Notes under the pieces: model-generated
Databases searched by the model: none
What the model was told of the DNA's origin: nothing
What the model saw: the letters and a program-made list of their open reading frames with translations, nothing else
Shown: positions 52,863 to 61,800 of the stretch, piece after piece
Layout of the letters: the number at the start of each line of letters is the position of its first letter
Position numbering within the stretch: position 1 is the first letter of the stretch
Position numbers and translations under genes: made by a program
Assembly: GCA_008828725.1 (NCBI GenBank)
Contig: MEHQ01000233.1
Span: 161,321-225,320, forward strand
Length of the DNA stretch: 64,000 nt
Direction of reading: 5' to 3'
From: Saccharina japonica
Lineage: Eukaryota > Sar > Phaeophyceae > Laminariales > Laminariaceae

Positions 52863-55800
52863 GTGATCCTTTTGTTTTTGGATCCGCTTCTGTCTGCCAA
52901 ATGCCGGTATACTGAGAGGTATAGGATACTTTGTTTTTCAGAGTCTTCGGGAACCCGAGATAGCGACCTCTCGATGATAACTTTGGGGCTACGCGCAAGC
53001 GTGGGCGCCCAGCAGTACGCGGGTAGGGTCATGCTGCACCCGTGCCGTACTTCTCCTTGCATCCTAACTCGGACACCGATTTTGTATCATCCCCCAATTA
53101 CGCAGCAGTGGTGGCCGTTGTGGCAATCGTCAATTTGTTACGTACTTCTGTGGTATCAACATACTGTATGTACCCACAGGTACAATATGTGTATCGTCAA
53201 ATTTTCTCTGTGAAGTCCCAAGACCCAAGACCGACTGTTCACCGTGCAGCTGTGTTTATGCTGTACGAGTACATATATCGCATGTATACGCACGGCATCC
53301 AACAATCCTTGTTTGCTATTGTACGTACGTACTTTTTGTAGAGAGAGACAGCAGCAGTGGTCACGAGGCACGAAGCGAAACGGACTACCCTGACCACAGG
53401 GGGAGAGAGTGTTTTTTTGTTCAGCGTCGCTTCACGCGCAGAAGAACTCGACGCCACAGTATACTGCCGATCTCACTCTGCGGCGAGCATTACGAACGAA
53501 CCTGCCAGATCTCATCTATCTGCGGTCAGGGAGCATCGTTCGTGCCAAACTTGAATTGCTGTAATATTGATCGTACCAATTGCTTGCCCCCATGTACTGA
53601 TGACATGAGTGCTGCTTGCTACAACAACAGCAAGCAGTGCATGATGACGTGATGATGATTTGGGAAGTCGCAGGTCGCAGCTGTGAACATATATCCCCTC
53701 GGGTACTACAGTAATAGCCGGGGATTAAACCTGTGCGATGGGAGGATCGAGTGTGCCTAGTGCTCGTCGGGCTTGCAATCTCTACGTGTGCCCGGTTTCT
53801 CGCCTTCGCCATCGCACCATGAGCCGCAAAACACCTAGATCCAAAAGATAGACCCAGCCGACGCGCACGTTTGTTTTTTCGTTTTTTCTTTTTCATTTTT
53901 GCGAGGCACTCCCCCGGATAGGGTAGGCCTCGTGAGGTGGTCTAAACCCCCTTAAAGCAAATCTCGCCGCGTGTGCTCGTAGCCCTGCTTTTGAACTTCT
54001 ACAAGACCCGGGCTGGACACAGCAAGGACTGCGCTGAGAAGGCACCAGAGGATCTTATTACGATGCCCGATCTTGTTGCATTGCCGACGATGTTGCACTA
54101 CTGTGCGCATCGGCTGAAGCACGACTGGTGGACCGATAGTATCATGAAGCTTTTCTTTGAACAGCAGCAGCAGCAGCAGGTCAGGCCGAGCGCGAGCGGT
54201 AGCGTGTGTACCAGGTACCTTGGCTCGTACACAGCACGCCGGAGAACACAGCTCCGCGAACGGATTTCCAGGCCGGTTTTCTGGACAATACGGAGAATAC
54301 AACCGCCGAGGGATGCGTCTATGGAACGACCCCGATGAGACATTTCCAAAGCAACCCCCTCGTTGCGTGTGCTCGCGGCGTTTCGGAGAAAATCGGCTCG
54401 GAAATTGAGCTCAGGGGTGGTGTGCTATCTTGCACCTCGTGTGCAAGTTGCACCTCGAGTACGAGTTGCTCCATAAATACCTGGCTGGTACATACGTTAG
54501 ACAGCAGTATGATAGAACAAGTGAAGCCTGGCGCACAGCTCACCACTCTAACTGCCAGCACAACCCTGTCCCTGCTGGCAACTCGCGCAGGACAATGCCT
54601 CCCCCACTAAAGGCCGGTCTGGAGGAAACCGGGGCCGTCAGCTCCCTCCTCCGAGCTGACGTAAGAAGCGTCGCTGCTGTTCTCGGGCCGCATGTACTGC
54701 AACACTTGGGGCGACCGCTACATACCGGGGATGACCATCAGGTGCGCAACTTTTGTATGATATACAAAGCAACATCCATCAGAGTTTTGTGCTCGTGTAC
54801 CTACGATATATACCATGGGTACGAGTACGAGTGCAAGTGGACAGCAATGTGTGTATGTTGTTCACAATGAACCTTACCCTTGGAGGGATTACTTCAGGAG
54901 GGGAAACTTGGCCATAAACAGTGACCACTATAGCAAAAACGCTAAAACGGCCACTCACTGCTGTGCGATTGGGGGTTGGTTGGTTCAAGTTGAAGTTGGT
55001 GTCCGAGTCTCAAGGCAAGGAGTCGTATGTATGGCATGGGCGCAAGATGGACGTGCTCCTATCGTATCATACCATAGCCGTACTGGCGAGGCGCTCACGC
55101 TTCTCGCAAACGGTCGACACACACCAACGTTAAAAGTATCATTGTGTTGGTCGCTACGTATCCCTTCTATCCCTTACACCCAGTGCCCTTGCTGAGTGTA
55201 CGGAATGCTGCTGTACTACTGCTGTTCTGTTGTTCTCTCTTTCTTCTCATGTGCGCGTTTCGATGGGTTCCCGTCGTATTATGAGGCGTTTTAGTGGGAC
55301 GTATATACGTATAATACAGCAGTTGGCAAGGTCCTGGAATCCCGGCACCTCTATCCGTCAGGAGAAATGTGCTGCCAGTAGATACTGACCCAGTACCGAG
55401 CGCTTTATATCGAATGGCGGTCTACAGCAGCAGCAACTTTGGATTCGCCAAGGCATGCATCGTTAGACGTAGTGTACTACTACAGTAGTAGCTTTACTCT
55501 GGGGAGATTCTTGACGACTGCTGTGATAGCCAGAGCGCCGTCAAACCGACACACCAGTACCAGGTGTAGATTTGCCCCTATAGGTAGGGCGTGTTGTGTT
55601 TGTGGTCTTGGAGCAGTCAGTGATGAGTGATGACTGTCTCTGGGCAATGTCGTTGTCCTCATGCACAGCAGTAGTATGTTGTGGACTCTCGATTTTGTGC
55701 CTGGGACCCACACAGCACGCAGACTCGAAGGAAGAAAGGAGTAGGGGATGTTCCCTCCTTCGCGCTTGGGAAGGGGGGTGCACTCATGTCATGCATGGCC

Positions 55801-58800
55801 GTAGTCGTATGGGGGGAGGGGGGGGGGTTGCACATGTTGGACAGAAAATCGATTGCTTGCCAATTCATGACCTAGATCTTTCAGGCCAATATATTCCTGA
55901 TCTTGATCTAGATAGTCAAGGGCGGATATATTCCTGATCTGTATGTTCTACCACATTGTGCCGGATGGGAACAGTATATAACCTGCATGATCTATAGGGT
56001 ATGTTTCCTGGGTTGGATCTGTACTATTAACACCCATATCCTGCAGAACATACCATAACGGCAGGTTGGGATCTACTGTTGATTATATTTTGTACATTTC
56101 AAGTAGATGGTGATCTGTCCGGCGTGTGAAAATATTTATAGTTATTTGTCTATCAACAATACCCTAACGCCGGCACCCTGACCCCTCAATTTCTACATAC
56201 CCACCTGCATGTCTACCGCCTTCCAGGTTGCCGAGACAACCCTGCGAGGAGTACAGGACGCCAAATTTGGGCGTTTCCATAATGGGAACGTTTATTTGTT
56301 TATGCACGTGATCCACGGGACCTTCGGTGCAGACCCCGGCGGCACCAACGGGAACGCCACCGGGAACCTCAACACGGTGACTCGGACCCTCTTCTACAGG
56401 GTCGGGCCCGAGGCTTCTATGGGCAAGGGGACGGTGGCGTGCATCACGGTGATGGAGCTGAGGAAGGCGCTGCCAGGTCCGCGCTCTATCAGGCGGAGGG
56501 GTGATGACGCCCAGAAGAACCCCGAGGTTTTGGGCCTGTTCGATGAGGTCAAGGTCGAGGAGGAGGAGTCTGGGGCCCGGGTGTTGGACAAGGTGAGAGG
56601 AGGGATTTGGGAGGGGGGGGTGTAGCTCGTACTTAGCATGCCGTAGTCGTATGACCTTTTTGGGAGGCATTGGGGGAGGGGGGCCGGGGGGGCGCGGGGG
56701 GCGGGGGGGGGGGGGGCGTCTCATTTGTTGCTTCCTTTAGTCATTTGACGCAATGTGTCCACGCATAACCCTCCGAAACGAGCGGCACCTGGGGGGGGGG
56801 TAATTACGGAGAAGGGGTCGGGAGTCAAACACGATGGATGGCTGGGAGAGGAGTGTGATGCTGGTGGGGGAGACAGGAGAAGATAGATACCTGGTACTAA
56901 GTTTAGGGCCGCGAGGAAGGGGGTGGCGAGGATGCTGGGGGGGGGGGTAGAGAAGGGGGGGAGGAGTACATAAGAGATGGTGCATGCTTGGACGGTTCAC
57001 CCTCCTGTCTTGCGCTGCTGCAAAATGTATCCAATTATTGTTGCTTGTATCATACCAGATTTTTTGTGCCCGAAAAGTGGCTGCAGTTCAGTCGCCGATG
57101 GCAGGCGAGCCCCTGGAGGTGGAGGGCGGAGTTTGTTTAAGGAAATTTGGGATGTTTCGTGGTTGCGGAGGCTTTTCGCGCCCGGGGTGCTCGGGCTTGT
57201 TGTAGGTTTGAATGTGTTTATATGGCGGTGTGCCTGCGTGAGCGGTGAGTCTAGTCCTTGGTATGAATAAAAATGAGCGGGGGGGGCTACAGTACATCTA
57301 TGGCAGCGTCTATCTGGAGCTTTCTAAGCGGACTAATGTGTCCTGGGGTAGTGAGGGGGGGGTGATATGGCATGCGCAATATGTGGTTAGTACAGTGCGT
57401 GTCTACTGTAGTTTGTTTCGTCGAGATAAATCAAGAATGGTATCTTTTTTTTTCGCGGCAATCCGATGCCACAGTGTGGAGTGTGGATGGACCCATGGCG
57501 CCTCGTGGTTTGATGTTTCTGTGTAACGCATTATTGTTTGCGATTTCGGCGGCACAATCATATGTAGCATGCGCGGCCGACGTATGACTTACCTACCTGT
57601 AGCTTGCGACCGGTCGAACGGACTCACAGTTGTCGTATTTGTCATTTTTAACAATAACTTGTATTGCATGCAATTGCGCTAGGTCGATATTGGGTAGTTG
57701 AGATCGAGCGAAATTAGGCGCGTTCGTCATATTTTGAGGAGAACTGCAGTTTTGGTTCATACCTTTTTTGTATTTTATATCAAAATGAAACATTGAAAGC
57801 TACAAATAAAACCATAACCATATTAAATTGACTTTCACACGATAACACTGGTTCAGCACAGTTCTCAGAACGTTGTTTCTGCCCTGCCCTACCCTACCCT
57901 ACCCTACCCTACCCTACCCTATCCTACCCTACCCTACCCTACCCTACCCTACCCTACTCTACCCTACGCTTACCCTACCCTACTCTGCCCTACCCTTCCC
58001 TACCCTGTCCTACCCTACCCTTACCGACCCTATTCTATCCTGCCGTTCCCTACGCTACCCTGCTCTACCCTACCCTACCCTACCCTACCCTACCCCACCC
58101 CGCCCTACCCTGCCCTTACCCTACCCTACCCTACCCTACCCTACCCTACCCTACCCTACCCTACCCCTACCCTTCCCTACCCTAACCTACCCCTACCCTA
58201 CCCTACCCTACCCTACCCTACCCTACCCTAACCTACCCTACCCCTACCCTTCCCTACCCTAACCTACCCCTACCCTACCCTACCCTACCCTACCCTACCC
58301 TACCCTAACCTACCCTACCCCTACCCTTCCCTACCCTAACCTACCCCTACCCTACCCTACCCTACCCTACCCTACCCCTACCCTACCTTACCTTACCCTA
58401 CCTCACCCTATCGTATCGTATCGCACCCGTTTACCTTTGACCCTTCGTTGGCGATAGATTCGAGACATAGGCCTTCGACCGCTGGATGGCGACCAGTGGT
58501 GGGTGGAAACGGACGGCCCTTGGGGCTGCCTAGTGGTCCTCGATTCCCGGGACGCTCCCCATCACCTCGCGGGCCTTCCGGCGCACCAGGACGGTAAGGG
58601 TAGTTTCCTAAACGAACAAACTACCTGGTAGTTGCTACGAATGTTTTGTGACGGATACAAATAGTTGATATTTTGCGATATTTTGTCACCACGAATCGTG
58701 TGATATTTGCCATTTTTGAGACGAATCGTGGCAATGTTTGTTTTGCAAGGTTTGGACTAAATCAAGAAAAAGTCGATAAGTTGATGGCACAAATTCGTGA

Positions 58801-61800
58801 CGAAAACAGTCGTTATTTTGTTTTTTGAAGAACGTGACGCAACGCCATTTTACAAATGTCTTGAACGAATCGTGTTTTTGTTTTTGCGTTTGTTAGCAAT
58901 GTTTACTCCACGACGCGACCGGGGATGATAACGCTTGCGCGAAAGCTTGTGGGGAAGGGGGGGAGGGGGGTCTCTCTCGAAATGTTGCACACATCAGACA
59001 CACGGCATCACGATTTAGATCATCCAGAGCCTGAATTTGCCGTTATGAGATGCTGTGCAAAAGCCGTCCGTATCTTGCAAACCCCATCGGGCAAACATTC
59101 GTAGCCGAGAGCCGTGTCATCCAGACCCCACCCGGTACAGCTCTTATCTAGATTGTGCAGATCGTGCAAGTCGGGAGTCTCTGCCCCAAAATATCCAGAG
59201 CATTAAATGGAGATGTCATTTGTCTGATGTGTGTACTGGGGGTCTGATATATCTGTCTGTTCTGTGTACTGGGGGATCTGATCTATCTGTCTGATCTGTG
59301 TTTTGAAGATGTGATCTATCTGATGTGTGTACTGGGGGTCTATCTGATCTATCTGATATGTCTGATCTGTGTACTGACGATCTGATCTATATGATCTATG
59401 TACTGGGGATCTGATATGTCTGATCTGTATACTGGGGATCTATCTGTCTGATCTGTGTACTGGGGACCTGATCTATCTGTCCGATGAGTGTACTGGGGAC
59501 CTGACATGTCTGATGTGTGAACCGGGGGTCTATTTGATATATCTGGTATGTCTGATCTGTGTACTGGGGATCTATTTGATCTGTCCGATGTGTGGCGTAT
59601 TGCGTGTGGGGGGGTAGGGAGCAGAGGTGAGGAAAGAGTCGAAGGATTTGTTTTGTCGAACTTGTCTTGCCTGGTAAAATAATAAAATGTGTAAGCTATT
59701 CAACACGCACTACTACAGTCGGTGCGCGTATCTCTGCCTCGGGAAGGCAGTAACCGTAGTAGTATGTAGGAGGAGTAAGAGTAGCAGCAAGAGGAGCGAT
59801 GGACGCAGCAGGATGCAGGACGCGGGACGAGGCAAAATCGGAAATCGGGAGTAAAACATGTGACGGCCGTACACCAGCAAAGTATTCATCGCACGTAACG
59901 CCTCCACAAGGTGAATAACGATCGCCTGTCTACTCTCATTTATTCCCAGGGTCGGCCAAGATCGGAAGCGCTCGACGGGGGAAACGTCGGTAGCTTCTCC
60001 CACTCCTATCTGTGGGGACGCTGGTCGGCGCTGTGGGCGGGCAGGACGTCGATGCCACAAGTGCCCCCAGCCTCGGATCCAACCACACAGCTTTATTCGA
60101 AGCTGAGGTGGAGACATTGTTCGCCATATTTCAGAACACAATTTCTAAAGCAGGCGAGCACGTGCGGTTCTCCCGCACTTGCTCGCCTGCTTTAGAAATG
60201 GTGTTCTGAAAGCTCGCGAAAAACGTCTCTAGCTCCCAGTCGGATAAAGCTGCGTGGTTGGAGGTGGTGCCCCCCAGCCTCGGATCCAACCAAACAGCTA
60301 TATCCGAAGCTGAGGTGGAGACATTGTTCGCCATATTTCAGAACACAATTTCTAAAGCAGGCGAGCACGTGCGGTTCTCCCGCACGTGCTCGCCTGCTTT
60401 AGAAATTGTGTTCTGAAAGCTTGCGAAAAACGTCTCTAGCTCCCACTCGGATAAAGCTGCGTGGTTGGATGTGGTGGCCCCCAGCCTCGGATCCAACCAC
60501 ACAGCTATATCCGAAGCTGAGTTGGCGACATTGTTCAGCAGCTTTCAGAACACTATTTCTCAAGGAAAGGAGCAGGCGCGGGAGGACCGCGACATCGCCC
60601 TTTTGCAGAAGAAGCAATCCCGCCGCGACGCCGAAACGGCCCGGCGGGATTGCTCCTCCTGCAAAAGGGCGAACTCGCGGTCCCCCCGCACCTGCTCATA
60701 ACTGTGAGAAATAGTGTTCCCAAAGCTGGAAAAGAATGTCTCTAATTCAGCTTCGGATAAAGCTGTGTGGTTGGATCCGTTACTGGTGGCACTCGCGGCA
60801 TCGATGTCCTGTCCGCCGACAGCGCCGACCAGCGTCACCACACATAGGAGTGGAAGCAGCTACCGACGTTTCCCCCGTCGAGCGCTTCCGGTTTTGGCCG
60901 ACCCTGGGAACAAATGAGAGTAGACAGACGATCGTTATTCACCTTGTGGAGGCGTTACGTGCGATGAATACTGTGCTGGTGTACGACCGTCACATGTTTT
61001 GCGTATGATAGTCTACTCAATCGTACTGTATAATACCTGGTACCCGGTACCTACCAAGCAAAAGCGTCTATTTGTTTGATGTTGAATTTTATCTGTTTTA
61101 TCATCACGTTTATCTTAAAAGCTCAACTCGTGTTTGCCCTTACTCAGCGGCGTTTCTGGACAAACCGTGGTCACAGGCAGCATGTAGGTGTATTGTCCCT
61201 CCTCCCCCCTACTACCGGGTACTTGTCTTCGTTTCTGTCCGATGCGTGTACTGGGGATCTGAACTATCTATCCGATCTGTGTACTGGGGATCTATCTGGT
61301 CTGTCCAGTCTGTCGGATCTGTGTACTGGGGATCTGAATGATCTGTCTGGTATGTGTACGGGGGATCTGATATGTCTGATCTATGCAGGGGGATCTGATC
61401 TATCTGTCCGATGCGTGTACTGGGGATCTGATCTATCTGTCCGATCCGTGTACTGGGAATCTGATCTATCTGTCCGATGCGTGTATGTGCTGGGGATCTG
61501 ATCTATCTGTACGATGTGTGAAGTGTTGTGTGTGGGGGTGTAAGGGGTAGATATTAGGGAAGGGTCGAAGCTATTTTTTTTTGTCAACTTGTTTCACCTG
61601 GTTAGCCGCAGTTGTGCTGCCGCGAGTTGCTCTGGCTTGGTTACTGTTGACCTTGTTACCCCTATTACTGATGTTGTTAATAGAGGTATTGTGCTCGCGC
61701 TAACGCATCACAATCGTATATTTGCTTTACTGTATTATAGTCGCAAAAACTGGTACATCCAGTAGTAAAACATCCTGTATGCTTTTAATTTCGTTTTTGC

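Noticed and set aside
56977-57270. Possible extra exon of gene 4 with a hydrophobic stretch
   Set aside because: No acceptor/donor pair keeps the phase 0 to phase 0 link between exons 5 and 6.
57873-58262. Pro/Leu/Tyr-rich ORF over the CCCTA array
   Set aside because: Pure pentanucleotide translation.
57881-58412. Chromosome end
   Set aside because: Unique coding exons continue on both sides in the same orientation, so the array is interstitial.
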